Notes: generated by a model not told the origin, from the sequence alone. A stretch of 39,682 nt of DNA from Companilactobacillus nantensis DSM 16982 (GCF_001435815.1 NZ_AZFV01000026.1:1-39682), one strand, 5' to 3'; positions 16,587 through 26,059 are shown, counted from the stretch's first letter. Numbers and translations: made by a program.

Positions 16587-17681
16587 ATGTCGGGTATGTT
16601 TAGTGTAATAGTAAAATTATTTTTAACGATGATTCTATCGGCTGCAATAACTCCTTTTGTAGTGAAGTTGGCCTATATTTTAGGAGCTGTGGATAAACCA
16701 AATGCTCGGCGAGTAAATATTAAGCCAATGCCTACGATGGGTGGGCTGGCTATTTTTATTGCGTTTAACTTTTCAACGTTCGTCTTATTACGTGAACAAT
16801 TCCCAACACATGAGTTGTTCAGTGTGTTCTTGGCTGAATGTATCATCATTTTGACTGGGATCATTGATGATATTCGCGAGTTATCACCGAAAGCTAAACT
16901 AGCTGGTATTTTAGCTGCAGCCTTGGTGATTTATTTCTTAGCCGGAATCAGGATGAATGAAGTAACGTTGCCAATAATCGGTTCGTTTGAATTAGGTTGG
17001 TGGAGTTTGCCAATTACGATTATTTGGATTATTGCCATTACTAATGCGGTCAACTTGATTGATGGGCTAGATGGATTAGCCACTGGGGTTTCAATCATAG
17101 CGTTGTTCACAATGGGTGTTATGGCCTACTTCTTCTTGAATATGACAAACGTCTATGTTGCTATTTGGATTTTTGCGATGGTAGCGGCCTTAGTTGGCTT
17201 CTTACCGCACAATTTCCATCCAGCTAGCATCTTCTTGGGTGATACAGGTTCGTTATTTATTGGCTTTATGATGGCAGTCTTCTCACTAAAGGGTTTGAAG
17301 AACGTTACATTTATCACCTTATTAATGCCTGTTGTTATCATGGGTGTGCCAATTACCGATACTGTTTATGCAATCTTGAGACGACTTCTGAATAAAAAGC
17401 CAATTATGCAAGCTGATAAACATCATTTGCACCACAGATTGATGCAATTAGGTTTATCACATCGTCAGACAGTATTAGTTATTTATGGTTTATCATTAGT
17501 CTTTGCCTTTATTTCAATGCTTTATCCACTATCAACTTTGTGGGGTAGCGTGTTATTGACTATTGGTGTCTTGTTCGGTTTGGAACTTTTCATCGAATCA
17601 ATCGGGTTGTTAGGAGACAATCGTCAGCCACTATTAAAGGCTATTCAAAAATTTGTTAAACGATTAGAAAAGAAAGATTAG
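16587..17681 (+). CDS. tagO: UDP-GlcNAc:undecaprenyl-phosphate GlcNAc-1-phosphate transferase (TagO/WecA)
   Basis: Polytopic membrane transferase that puts GlcNAc-1-phosphate on undecaprenyl phosphate, the first step of wall teichoic acid or other linked polysaccharides. At 364 residues it has about ten hydrophobic helices. The family's aspartate motifs are seen: GIIDDIRELSPKAKL (about residues 92-106), NLIDGLDGLATG (about 156-167) and FLGDTGSLFIGF (about 216-227). The His-rich loop is HHLHHRLMQLGLSHRQT. GGAAAGTGAG precedes the ATG; a second ATG three codons on is possible. It stands alone between repeat copy C and its terminator. Confidence 0.93.
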   Translation: MSGMFSVIVKLFLTMILSAAITPFVVKLAYILGAVDKPNARRVNIKPMPTMGGLAIFIAFNFSTFVLLREQFPTHELFSVFLAECIIILTGIIDDIRELSPKAKLAGILAAALVIYFLAGIRMNEVTLPIIGSFELGWWSLPITIIWIIAITNAVNLIDGLDGLATGVSIIALFTMGVMAYFFLNMTNVYVAIWIFAMVAALVGFLPHNFHPASIFLGDTGSLFIGFMMAVFSLKGLKNVTFITLLMPVVIMGVPITDTVYAILRRLLNKKPIMQADKHHLHHRLMQLGLSHRQTVLVIYGLSLVFAFISMLYPLSTLWGSVLLTIGVLFGLELFIESIGLLGDNRQPLLKAIQKFVKRLEKKD

Positions 17682-17709
17682 CAAGCGTCGTTATAGCGCC
17701 TGCTTTTTT
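17680..17709 (+). terminator. Terminator of tagO
   Basis: AGCA-GCG pairs with CGC-TGCT across one A-C mismatch, overlapping the stop codon and followed by seven T. Confidence 0.85.
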
Positions 17710-17821
17710 TGTACTCAGAGTTAATTCCACAACCGATAGACCTTGAATCTATTGAGTTCCACATTTGGTGGGTGGTATATATAAAGCAACACCTTTTAAA
17801 TACAAATTGAGGAGCACAGAA

Positions 17822-18586
17822 ATGGAATTAAGTGAGCAATTAAAGAAGTATCGTAAACAAGAAAATTTAACGCAGAAACAATTAGCTATGAAGTTGAATG
17901 TTTCAGATAAAACAGTTTCGAGTTGGGAGACCGGCCGAACTTATCCCGATATTTCTTTGTTGATCAATCTCAGTTCTATCCTGAATGTTTCCTTAGATGA
18001 ATTTTTAAAGGGGGATACGGGAACAGTGGAAAAAATTGATAAAGATTTGAAGTTGAAGAGAACTTATAAACACTTGTTGATTGTAATTGGAGTGTTGTTT
18101 GTTATTTTAGGTGGCGGATACGTCTTCTTGTCACAATATCAATATGAAAATGAGTTAGTTGACCGATTCAATCCATTACTTAAAACCCGGATTGGTTATG
18201 CAGCTTTACCAACTGAAAAGACAGCCGCCGCTTCAGACTATACAAAGGTGGAAACTAGTTCGAAAGAAAAGAAGAAGGCTTTAGGATCACCGTTCAAAAA
18301 TATGGTTGTAACAGATGACGCATGGGGAACCTCGTCGTTTCTAACGTTTTACGGCGGACTGCCACCAGTTGATAAACCTTATGCGATGGTTGAACACCGG
18401 GGGATATATGTTTCTAGAATTAATTTTGTTGACTGGGAATCAATTCCAACGGGAATTCGTAATAATATGTTTAAGGATTATTCAAAATATCGTGGGATGT
18501 ACAGTCAGTCGCAAAGAGAGCAGAAATCGATGAAGGGAAATTATGATTATAAAACCTTTATTATGAATGTCGGTAAGTATGAATAA
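17822..18586 (+). CDS. XRE-type HTH protein with a membrane anchor and extracytoplasmic domain
   Basis: A 254-residue protein of unknown role. Residues 1-65 are an XRE helix-turn-helix (SEQLKKYRKQENLTQKQLA, then VSDKTVSSWETGRTYPDISLL). One transmembrane helix lies near 80-100 (LLIVIGVLFVILGGGYVF). The remaining 150 residues would lie outside the cell and are not recognised. The layout suggests a membrane-tethered regulator that senses something outside. The ATG at 17822 has GAGGAG 8 nt upstream; a longer frame from 17765 is rejected. It is a single-gene unit between tagO and repeat copy D. Confidence 0.8.
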   Translation: MELSEQLKKYRKQENLTQKQLAMKLNVSDKTVSSWETGRTYPDISLLINLSSILNVSLDEFLKGDTGTVEKIDKDLKLKRTYKHLLIVIGVLFVILGGGYVFLSQYQYENELVDRFNPLLKTRIGYAALPTEKTAAASDYTKVETSSKEKKKALGSPFKNMVVTDDAWGTSSFLTFYGGLPPVDKPYAMVEHRGIYVSRINFVDWESIPTGIRNNMFKDYSKYRGMYSQSQREQKSMKGNYDYKTFIMNVGKYE

Positions 18587-18595
18587 AGAATTATG

Positions 18596-18646
18596 CAAAA
18601 AAACACCTCCTAAAAAGTGAATTAGACTTTTTAAGAGGTGTTTTTT
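18596..18646. terminator. Bidirectional terminator
   Basis: A long stem (ACACCTCCTAAAAAGT with ACTTTTTAAGAGGTGT, one mismatch) is flanked by A and T runs, so it can stop transcription from either side: the XRE gene on plus, or copy D on minus. Confidence 0.92.
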
Positions 18647-18705
18647 GAACTTTGAGATTTTGAACTGAAGGTTGAAAGTTAAATATGCTGTGGAGATGGT
18701 TATAG

Positions 18706-18878
18706 ACCGCCTCCAGAAGCAAGAAATTTAGGTCGCTGTGGGGACCGCCGAAAGCCAAGGTCTTTCGGCTCGATTTTGAACCTCGCACAAAACGCGAGTT
18801 TCAAAACTCGTCCCGTGGTGTAAGCGCTAAAGCGCTAACGCAACCTTCACAGCGACCTAAATTCTTGCTTCTTCCGGC
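18706..18878 (-). repeat. Structured repeat, copy D (candidate ncRNA)
   Basis: Fourth full copy, same orientation as C and sharing its outer stem sequence (18715-18740 with 18848-18872). The inner stems differ by paired changes. P2 is a perfect GCCGAAAG/CTTTCGGC (18747-18754 with 18762-18769) and P4 is AGCGC/GCGCT (18823-18827 with 18832-18836). P3 (18774-18780 with 18800-18806, plus CTCGC/GCGAG) is as in C. On the minus strand the terminator at 18596-18646 follows its 3' end. The similarity to C continues to about 18945. From there to 19028 I see only AT-rich sequence and the possible inverted repeat reported separately. Confidence 0.78.
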
Positions 18879-19028
18879 TAATTCATCCTTCGTTTTTGAT
18901 TAAACGTAAATAAATTGGAGTATTACTGTTTAACTTGATTATTTTTTCGTCAATAATATTTAGAATATCAAGACTTAAAGTATGTTTTGATTCTTTCAAC
19001 CTTTAGATTTTGAATCTAAACTTGTTGT

Positions 19029-19667
19029 TTAATTTGCTTCGATAGGAACTTGTTTATATTTTTTCTCAGTTTCTTTAATGATAATTTGATTTTGAAAGAG
19101 ATCTTTGATGTTTTGAATACTCTCATCAACATTAGTTAAATCCAAATAGATTTCACATTTTACATCAGCAGTAAATTGCTTGTTTTCCAAGGTGATTTGT
19201 TCGTTACGAGCATAGTTATCGAATTTGTCGAACATGTGATAAGGGATGGTCAATTCAAAACCTTGTTGAATTCGATTTTCGACCAAACCGATCTCCTTAA
19301 CTGCTTCAGCGGTCGTTGACGAGTAAGCTCTGATTAAACCGCCAGCACCTAATTTGATACCACCAAAATAACGAGTAACGACGACAGTGACGTTTTGGAG
19401 GTCTTGTTGCTGTAATACATTAAGAATCGGAGACCCGGCTGTACCGCTAGGTTCACCATCATCGGACATCCGTTCAATTTTGACATTCTCAAGTACGATA
19501 AACGCTGTACAGTTATGTGTTGCACCAGATTCTTGCTCACGGATTTTTTGAATGAATTCGTTAGCTTCTGCTTCAGAAAAAGTCTGAGCGATGTGTGCGA
19601 TAAAACGGGATTTTTTGATTTCCTTTTCGTGACTGCCTGTTTTGGCAATTGTTTTATAATTTTGCAA
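19029..19667 (-). CDS. YigZ/IMPACT family protein
   Basis: A 212-residue cytosolic protein of the YigZ (UPF0029/IMPACT) family. The signature is visible in the first half: KKSRFIAHIAQTFSEAEA, then GATHNCTAF, SDDGEPSGTAGSPIL and VVVTRYFGGIKLGAGGLIRAY (in two overlapping parts, about residues 94-114). A ferredoxin-like C-terminal domain follows. Biochemical role is not settled; a part in translation control is suggested for the eukaryotic relative. The start is a TTG at 19667 with AGGAGAG upstream. It is divergent from comFA with only 30 bp between start codons. Confidence 0.88.
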   Translation of the reverse strand: MQNYKTIAKTGSHEKEIKKSRFIAHIAQTFSEAEANEFIQKIREQESGATHNCTAFIVLENVKIERMSDDGEPSGTAGSPILNVLQQQDLQNVTVVVTRYFGGIKLGAGGLIRAYSSTTAEAVKEIGLVENRIQQGFELTIPYHMFDKFDNYARNEQITLENKQFTADVKCEIYLDLTNVDESIQNIKDLFQNQIIIKETEKKYKQVPIEAN

Positions 19668-19697
19668 AGAGTGTCTCTCCTTTACGTAGTATTTAGT

Positions 19698-21008
19698 ATG
19701 GATAATTTAAATGAATATTTAGGTGGACGAATTATCAAGACCACCGACCTCAAACCTGAAACTTTAATGTATTTGCAGAATTGTGGTGGTGAAATCGTTG
19801 CGGCCACGTTTAAGAAAAATGATAAACTATTTTGTCGTCGTTGCCTAATGGAGATTAAAAAGTTGCCGATTAAGTTTCAATATTGTCGTAATTGTATCAA
19901 TTTAGGCAAGATTCAGATAGACGAGCAGTTACTGATTACGCCGACAAACCTCAATTTCCCACAGCAGGAGGATTATTTAGTTTGGGACGGTCAATTGACT
20001 ACTAATCAAACTAAAGGTGTGAGAGAGCTGATTTTAGCCTTTCAACAGCATTGTGATCATCTAGTCTGGGCAGTGACTGGTGCAGGCAAAACAGAAATGA
20101 TTTTCCCCTTGATTGAACAAGTTTTACAACAAGGTCAACGTATTGCTATTTGTTCACCTCGAGTCGATGTTTGTATTGAGTTGTTTCCACGGATTCAAAA
20201 AGTTTTTCCTAAAACGACTGTGGGTTTATTTCATGGTCGCAGCGAAGAGCCATATCATTTAACCCAAATTATGTTAGCAACAGTTCATCAACTGATCCGT
20301 TTTGAAAAAGCCTTTGATGTTCTGGTGATTGATGAAGTTGATTCTTATCCGTTAGCTGGCAATCAGATGTTACACCATGCAATTAAGAAGGCTAAAAAGG
20401 ATGTGGGGATGATTGTCTATTTGTCAGCAACGCCACCTAAAGAATTGTTAACGCAAGTAAAACAACAAAAAATCTCAATCACTCGATTATATCAAAGGTT
20501 TCACGGTCACCCTTTACCGGAACCACATTGTCATCTGTTGTTGAAACCAACGCAATTTTGGAAAATCAATCCTCGTTTAAGGTTATTGTTGAAGCGATTA
20601 ATAAAAACCAAGCAGCGTTTCATGTTGTTTTTTCCACAAATTCCCGCTATGAAACAATTTGCTAAGCAATTAAAGAAATTATATCCATTATTAACATTTG
20701 TCGATGTTAGTTCAAAAGATGATCAACGTTTGGAAAAAGTTCAACAGTTTCGAGAACAAAAGGTTCAAGGTATCTTAACGACGACTATTTTGGAGCGAGG
20801 GGTAACTTTCAAAAAGATTATGGTCATAGTTTTAGACGCACAGGCTAAAGAATTCTCTAAAACAGCATTGATTCAAATAGCTGGTCGGGCAGGAAGGGGT
20901 AAAGATTCTTATGACGATCAAGTTCATTTTTATTATCAAGCTTACAATCAACAAATTCGTTTGGCATGTGATGAAATCCGTTATTTGAATCAGCAAGCAA
21001 AAAAATGA
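19698..21008 (+). CDS. comFA: Competence helicase ComFA
   Basis: DEAD-box-like ATPase that powers uptake of single-stranded transforming DNA at the inner face of the membrane. The 436 residues show an N-terminal four-cysteine zinc site (CRRC and CRNC, about residues 50-72), Walker A TGAGKT (about 127-132), DEVD (about 212-215), LSATPP (motif III) and IQIAGRAGRG (motif VI). The ATG at 19698 is the first plausible start; the frame runs on upstream but is antisense to yigZ. No clear ribosome site precedes it. comFC overlaps its end by 4 bp. Confidence 0.93.
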   Translation: MDNLNEYLGGRIIKTTDLKPETLMYLQNCGGEIVAATFKKNDKLFCRRCLMEIKKLPIKFQYCRNCINLGKIQIDEQLLITPTNLNFPQQEDYLVWDGQLTTNQTKGVRELILAFQQHCDHLVWAVTGAGKTEMIFPLIEQVLQQGQRIAICSPRVDVCIELFPRIQKVFPKTTVGLFHGRSEEPYHLTQIMLATVHQLIRFEKAFDVLVIDEVDSYPLAGNQMLHHAIKKAKKDVGMIVYLSATPPKELLTQVKQQKISITRLYQRFHGHPLPEPHCHLLLKPTQFWKINPRLRLLLKRLIKTKQRFMLFFPQIPAMKQFAKQLKKLYPLLTFVDVSSKDDQRLEKVQQFREQKVQGILTTTILERGVTFKKIMVIVLDAQAKEFSKTALIQIAGRAGRGKDSYDDQVHFYYQAYNQQIRLACDEIRYLNQQAKK

Positions 21009-21685
21009 AATGTCTCAATTGTGGTAATGCTATAAATAATAATTTGAAAATAAAAGAAATATTTCTATTTAAAGAGATAGTGCCTAATTATATTTGTAAT
21101 TTATGTCGCCAAGAGTTGGCGCCCTTAGCTGGTAGGAATAATTGTCCACGATGTTCAAAGCCCGAAAGTGAGGGGATTTGTTCAGATTGTCGCATGTGGG
21201 ATGATAAATCCGGTATTATCAATTGCCATCAGGCTTTGTTTGAGTATAATCAGTTCATACACAGCTACTTCAAGCTGTATAAGAGATATGGAGATGTCTT
21301 GTTGGCACGATTATTTTATCAAGATATAAAGAACTGGTCATTACGAAATCACTTTGATGTAGTTACGTATATTCCTGCCAGTAAAAGTCATCTTCAAGCA
21401 CGCGGATTTGATCCTGTTTATGAATTATATGCCGATATTTTTGATCTTCAGTCGCTTTTGATTAAGGTTGACGCCGATAAACCACAAGCACAGAAGAATC
21501 GTAATGAGCGTTTGCGAACCCCACAGACTTTTTCGGCTTTGCCAGCGCTAAATCAGATTCAAAAAGAAGCTAGGATTTTGATATTGGATGATATTTATAC
21601 GACTGGACGTACTTTAATGCATGCTCATGATATATTTTTGACGGCTGGTTTCCAAAAAATTTCCACATTTTCACTATCTAGGTAA
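21005..21685 (+). CDS. comFC: Competence protein ComFC (phosphoribosyltransferase-like)
   Basis: A 226-residue partner of ComFA in natural transformation. The N-terminal zinc-finger cysteines are CLNCG, CNLC, CPRC and CSDC (residues 3 to about 63). The C-terminal type I phosphoribosyltransferase fold has the PRPP-binding motif ILILDDIYTTGRTL (about 190-203). It starts at the ATGA overlap with the comFA stop, the usual coupled arrangement. No sign of truncation in either gene, so the late competence machinery may be functional. Confidence 0.92.
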   Translation: MKCLNCGNAINNNLKIKEIFLFKEIVPNYICNLCRQELAPLAGRNNCPRCSKPESEGICSDCRMWDDKSGIINCHQALFEYNQFIHSYFKLYKRYGDVLLARLFYQDIKNWSLRNHFDVVTYIPASKSHLQARGFDPVYELYADIFDLQSLLIKVDADKPQAQKNRNERLRTPQTFSALPALNQIQKEARILILDDIYTTGRTLMHAHDIFLTAGFQKISTFSLSR

Positions 21686-21693
21686 TGGAAACG

Positions 21694-21722
21694 TTGTCAT
21701 ATTGGCATAAGAATATTATAAT
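21694..21722 (+). promoter_or_regulatory. Promoter of hpf
   Basis: TTGTCA (21694-21699) and TATAAT (21717-21722) are 17 bp apart: one mismatch in -35 and a perfect -10. It is the best sigma-A promoter in the window and lies 60 bp before the hpf start. Confidence 0.8.
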
Positions 21723-21781
21723 TACACTAAAGAGATGTAAGAACACTCTTTAATTTCCTATCGTCGGAAGGAGAGATTATT

Positions 21782-22330
21782 ATGTTAACTATTAATGTAC
21801 GTGGTGAAAATATTGAAGTAACTTCATCAATTCGCGAATATGTCGAAAAAAGAATTTCCAAGATGGAAAAATATTTCAGTGATGAAAGCAATCCCATTGC
21901 TCATGTAAACTTGAAAACATACCCTTCAAAAGGTACAAAGGTTGAAGTAACAATTCCATTACCATACATCACATTGAGAGCTGAAGAGCTTAACGATGAC
22001 TTGTATGCCGGAATTGATCTTGTTGTTGACAAGCTTGAAAGACAAGTTAAGAAATTCAAGACACGTGTTAACCGCAAGAGCCGTGAAGGTGGCAGTCTAA
22101 AGGATATTCCTTTAAACGACATCACACCAGATGACACAGATGAGGATAAGTCACAAATTGTTAGAACAAAGCGTCTATCATTGAAGCCAATGGATGCTGA
22201 AGAGGCTGTTCTACAAATGGAAATGCTTGGCCACGAATTCTTCATTTTTGAAGATTCAGAAACAAACGGAGCCAGCATCGTATACAAACGTAACGATGGC
22301 AAGTATGGTTTGATTGAAACAAACGAATAA
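21782..22330 (+). CDS. hpf: Long-form ribosome hibernation promoting factor
   Basis: A 182-residue long HPF, which dimerises 70S ribosomes into inactive 100S particles in stationary phase or stress. The N-terminal domain (about residues 1-100, starting MLTINVRGENIEVTSSIREY) binds the 30S decoding region. A polar linker with RKSREGG and an acidic patch follows. The C-terminal dimerisation domain (about 125-182) has KRLSLKPMDAEEAVLQMEML and ends YGLIETNE. GGAAGGAGAG precedes the ATG. It has its own promoter and terminator, just ahead of secA, the usual order in Firmicutes. Confidence 0.96.
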   Translation: MLTINVRGENIEVTSSIREYVEKRISKMEKYFSDESNPIAHVNLKTYPSKGTKVEVTIPLPYITLRAEELNDDLYAGIDLVVDKLERQVKKFKTRVNRKSREGGSLKDIPLNDITPDDTDEDKSQIVRTKRLSLKPMDAEEAVLQMEMLGHEFFIFEDSETNGASIVYKRNDGKYGLIETNE

Positions 22331-22344
22331 AAAAATAAATATTA

Positions 22345-22377
22345 AAGCTGAGGTAGCCTTGCTGCCCCAGCTTTTTT
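22345..22377 (+). terminator. Terminator of hpf
   Basis: AAGCTG-GG pairs with CC-CAGCTT across one mismatch, with a six-T tail. Confidence 0.88.
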
Positions 22378-22474
22378 GTGTCTCAAAACTCCTTTTGTAA
22401 AGCATTCTTAACACAAGAATCTGAAAAATGGTGTATCATTGTAATCCTGAAAAGTCTGTTTAATTTATATTAAG

Positions 22475-22503
22475 TTTAAAAGTTTAAAAAAAAATGCTAC
22501 TAT
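22475..22503 (+). promoter_or_regulatory. Promoter of secA
   Basis: TTTAAA (22475-22480), a 17-bp spacer and TACTAT (22498-22503) preceded by TGC, giving an extended -10. It ends 39 bp before the start codon. Confidence 0.55.
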
Positions 22504-22542
22504 TAAGAGTATGTTTATAACACTTAGGAGAGATATATTAAT

Positions 22543-24903
22543 ATGGCAAATCCACTAAGAAGATGGGTCGAAAGCGATAAAAGAGAAGTCAAACGTATGG
22601 GCAAGATTGCCGATAAAATTGAAAGTTATGCTGATGCTTACAGCAAACTTTCTGACGACGAACTCAAAGCTAAGACTCCTGAATTTAAAGAAAGATTAGC
22701 AAAGGGCGAAACGCTCGATGATATTTTACCTGAAGCATTCGCTACAGCCCGTGAGGGTGCTAAGCGTGTACTTGGATTATATCCATTTAGAGTACAACTG
22801 ATTGGTGGTATTACTTTACACGAAGGTAATATTGCCGAAATGAAAACTGGTGAAGGTAAAACTTTGACAGCTACATTGCCAGTTTACTTAAATGCGCTAG
22901 ATGGCAAGGGTGTTCACGTTGTTACAGTTAACGAATACCTATCTGGCCGTGATGCTAAACAAATGGGTGAACTTTACAACTGGTTAGGTTTAACCGTTGG
23001 ATTGAACATCAACAGCATGGATTCAGAAGAAAAACGTGCTGCTTATAATTGTGATATTACTTATTCAACTAATAGTGAACTTGGATTTGATTACTTGCGT
23101 GACAACATGGTTGTTTACAAGGAACAAATGGTTCAACGTCCATTGCATTATGCAATTGTCGATGAAGTTGACTCTATTTTGATCGATGAGGCTAGAACAC
23201 CTTTGATCATTTCTGGAGCTGCTGAAAAGTCAACTGCCATGTATGTGCGTGCTGACCGTTTTGCTAAGACACTTGAAAAAGATGATTACAAGATTGATTG
23301 GCCTACAAAGTCAATCAGTTTAACTGAAACTGGTATTAGAAAGGCTGAAGATTACTTTGGTCTTGATAACCTTTATGATATTGACAACACTGTTTTGAAC
23401 CACCATTTGGATCAAGCTTTGCGTGCTAACTACATTATGAGTCTAAATATTGACTATGTTGTTCAAGAAGGCGAAGTTAAGATTGTTGATCAATTTACTG
23501 GTCGTGTTATGGATGGTCGTCGTTATTCTGATGGACTACACCAAGCTATTGAAGCTAAAGAGGGCGTAGAAATTCAAGATGAAACAAAGACTATGGCTAA
23601 CATCACTTACCAAAACTTCTTCCGTATGTACGATAAGTTGTCTGGTATGACTGGTACTGCTAAGACTGAAGCTGAAGAATTTAGAGAAATCTACAACATG
23701 GAAGTTATTTCAATTCCTACTAACAAGCCAGTTATTCGTAATGATAAAGAAGATGTGCTTTATCCAACATTGAAGAGCAAATTTGCAGCTGTTGTTGAAG
23801 ATATCAAACGTCGCCACGCTAAGGGTCAACCATTACTAGTTGGTACTGTTGCGGTTGAATCTTCAGAATACTTATCTAAGTTACTTGATCAAGCTGGTAT
23901 TCCTCATGCTGTTCTTAATGCTAAGAACCATGCTAAGGAAGCTGAAATCGTTATGAACGCTGGTCAACGTGGTGCTGTTACGATTGCTACTAATATGGCT
24001 GGTCGTGGTACTGATATCAAACTTGGACCTGGTGTTCGTGAAGTCGGCGGACTTTGTGTTCTAGGTACTGAACGTCATGAATCACGTCGTATTGATAATC
24101 AACTTCGTGGACGTTCAGGTCGTCAAGGTGATCCTGGTGAAACACAATTCTACATGTCACTTGAAGATGATTTGATGAAGCGTTTCGGTTCAGACAGAAT
24201 CAAGCGTGTCTTGAAGGCTTTGAAGATTGAAGATGACGATGCTGTTATCCAAAGTCGTATGATGACTCGTCAAGTTGAATCCGCACAAAAACGTGTTGAA
24301 GGTAATAACTACGATACTCGTAAGAATACCCTTCAATATGATGATGTTATGCGTGAACAACGTGAAGTTATCTACAAGGAAAGAATGGAAGTTATCAACG
24401 AAGACAATGATCTTGATCGTGTCTTGCTTCCAATGATGGAAAGAACAATCAAAGCTCAAGTTGAAGTTCACACTCAAGGTAAAGAAGACGATTGGGAACT
24501 AGAAGCAATTGCTGACTTTGCCAAAGCTGCTTTGGTTAGTGACAATCAAATTGATGTCGTTGATTTACAACTTAAGTCACAAGAAGAAATCATTAAATAC
24601 TTGATGGACTTTGTTCACAAGAACTATGAACAAAAGAAAGAACAACTTGGTGATCCTTCACAAATGCTTGAATTTGAAAAGGTTGTTATCTTAAGAGTTG
24701 TTGACGAACATTGGACAGATCATATCGATGCTATGGATCAACTACGTCAATCAATTGGTCTCCGTGGTTACGGACAATTGAATCCTTTGGTTGAGTATCA
24801 AGAAGAAGGATATCGTATGTTTGAAGAAATGGTTTCTGATATTGAATATGATGTAACAAGATTATTCATGAAGGCCGAAATTAGACAAAATATGGAAAGA
24901 TAA
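22543..24903 (+). CDS. secA: Protein translocase ATPase SecA
   Basis: Motor of the Sec pathway that pushes unfolded preproteins through SecYEG. The 786 residues include Walker [12 protein letters not shown] (about 100-110), [15 protein letters not shown] (207-221, Walker B and preprotein cross-linking start), MTGTAKTE, and motif [13 protein letters not shown] (about 522-532). The sequence ends [13 protein letters not shown] and lacks the C-terminal cysteine/histidine zinc tail that binds SecB and lipids in many SecA proteins. That is common in lactobacilli. AGGAGAG lies 9-10 nt before the ATG. Confidence 0.98.
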   Translation: MANPLRRWVESDKREVKRMGKIADKIESYADAYSKLSDDELKAKTPEFKERLAKGETLDDILPEAFATAREGAKRVLGLYPFRVQLIGGITLHEGNIAEMKTGEGKTLTATLPVYLNALDGKGVHVVTVNEYLSGRDAKQMGELYNWLGLTVGLNINSMDSEEKRAAYNCDITYSTNSELGFDYLRDNMVVYKEQMVQRPLHYAIVDEVDSILIDEARTPLIISGAAEKSTAMYVRADRFAKTLEKDDYKIDWPTKSISLTETGIRKAEDYFGLDNLYDIDNTVLNHHLDQALRANYIMSLNIDYVVQEGEVKIVDQFTGRVMDGRRYSDGLHQAIEAKEGVEIQDETKTMANITYQNFFRMYDKLSGMTGTAKTEAEEFREIYNMEVISIPTNKPVIRNDKEDVLYPTLKSKFAAVVEDIKRRHAKGQPLLVGTVAVESSEYLSKLLDQAGIPHAVLNAKNHAKEAEIVMNAGQRGAVTIATNMAGRGTDIKLGPGVREVGGLCVLGTERHESRRIDNQLRGRSGRQGDPGETQFYMSLEDDLMKRFGSDRIKRVLKALKIEDDDAVIQSRMMTRQVESAQKRVEGNNYDTRKNTLQYDDVMREQREVIYKERMEVINEDNDLDRVLLPMMERTIKAQVEVHTQGKEDDWELEAIADFAKAALVSDNQIDVVDLQLKSQEEIIKYLMDFVHKNYEQKKEQLGDPSQMLEFEKVVILRVVDEHWTDHIDAMDQLRQSIGLRGYGQLNPLVEYQEEGYRMFEEMVSDIEYDVTRLFMKAEIRQNMER

Positions 24904-24931
24904 AAAGCAGGCCGCTAGGCCCGCTTTTTTT
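24902..24931 (+). terminator. Terminator of secA
   Basis: AAAGC-GGCC pairs with GGCC-GCTTT around loop GCTA, with a seven-T tail, starting at the stop codon and ending 15 bp before prfB. No promoter fits between them, so prfB probably depends on read-through. Confidence 0.9.
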
Positions 24932-24945
24932 ATAAGGGTGATTAC

Positions 24946-26059
24946 ATGGAATTCGGAGAGATAAAAAATAGAATTTCCGACATGGAAAACAAAATAACTC
25001 AATTTAGGGGGTCTCTTTGACTTAGAAAGTCTAGAAGAGAGTATCGCCGAAAATGAAGCTAAAATGACCGAAAATGGTTTTTGGGATGATCACGAAAAGG
25101 CTCAAAAACTCATTGATGATAACAACGCTCTAAAAGATAAGTATGATAACTTTAAATCACTTAGTGAGGGCTTAGAAAACCTTCAAGTTTTGGCTGAGTT
25201 GTATCAAGATGATCCAGAAGATGAGTTGATGCAACAATTAGTAGACGATTCGGATAGTTTGGCCGCAAAGCTCCGTTCTTATGAGTTAATGATGTTGTTA
25301 TCAGAACCATATGATTCGCATAATGCAATTTTGGAAATTCATCCAGGTGCTGGTGGTACGGAATCCCAAGACTGGGGTGCGATGCTACTAAGAATGTATC
25401 AAAGATGGGCTGATCAACATGGATTTACTGTTGAAATTGAAGATTATCAACCAGGTGAAGAAGCTGGAATCAAGAGTGTCTCCATAATGATTCGTGGCAA
25501 GAATGCTTACGGATTGCTTCGTTCCGAACGTGGAGTGCATCGTCTAGTTAGAATTTCACCATTTGATTCAGCAGGACGTCGTCATACATCCTTTGCTTCG
25601 ATTGACGTTATGCCTGAATTAGATGACAGTATTCACGTTGAAATTAATGACGATGATTTACGTGTTGATGTCTTTCGTTCATCTGGTGCTGGTGGTCAAC
25701 ATATTAATAAAACGTCATCAGCCGTCAGAATTACCCATCTACCAACCGGAATTGTTGTCAGTTCCCAAGCTCAACGCTCACAACTTCAAAACCGTGAAAC
25801 AGCGATGAATATGTTGAAAGCCAAGCTTTTCCAACGCGAACAAGAAGAGCAAGCTAAGAAACATGCTGAAATTCAAGGTGAACAAATGGATATCGGCTGG
25901 GGCTCACAAATTCGGTCATATGTTTTCCATCCATATACAATGGTCAAAGATCACCGCTCCAATTATTCAACAAGTAACGGACAGGCCGTCATGGATGGAG
26001 ATTTAGATCCATTTATTTATGCTTATCTCCAATGGAAATTACAAGGGGCCAAACAATAA
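24946..26059 (+). CDS. prfB: Peptide chain release factor 2, programmed +1 frameshift
   Basis: Release factor that reads UGA and UAA and releases the peptide. It is encoded in two frames: 24 codons from the ATG at 24946 to an in-frame TGA at 25018-25020, then +1 from 25019 to the stop, giving 370 residues. The shift site is at 25006-25021. The stop-recognition tripeptide SPF (about residues 203-206) identifies RF2, and GAGGQH (about 246-252) is the catalytic GGQ loop. Gene callers that ignore the shift would start at 25064 and lose the N-terminus. Its stop overlaps the phoP start by one base. Confidence 0.97.
25006..25021 (+). promoter_or_regulatory. prfB frameshift signal
   Basis: AGGGGG, 3 nt, CTT, TGA, C. 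The internal Shine-Dalgarno is exactly 3 nt before the CTT slippery codon and the poor-context stop UGA-C. This lets RF2 regulate its own synthesis: low RF2 favours slippage. Confidence 0.96.

Noticed and set aside
87-18878. Structured repeats as CRISPR, attC or integron sites
   Set aside because: Only four scattered full copies, no spacers or cassettes, no integrase or cas gene in the window.
19515-19697. N-terminal extension of comFA
   Set aside because: It is antisense to yigZ and unlike ComFA; the ATG at 19698 starts the family sequence.
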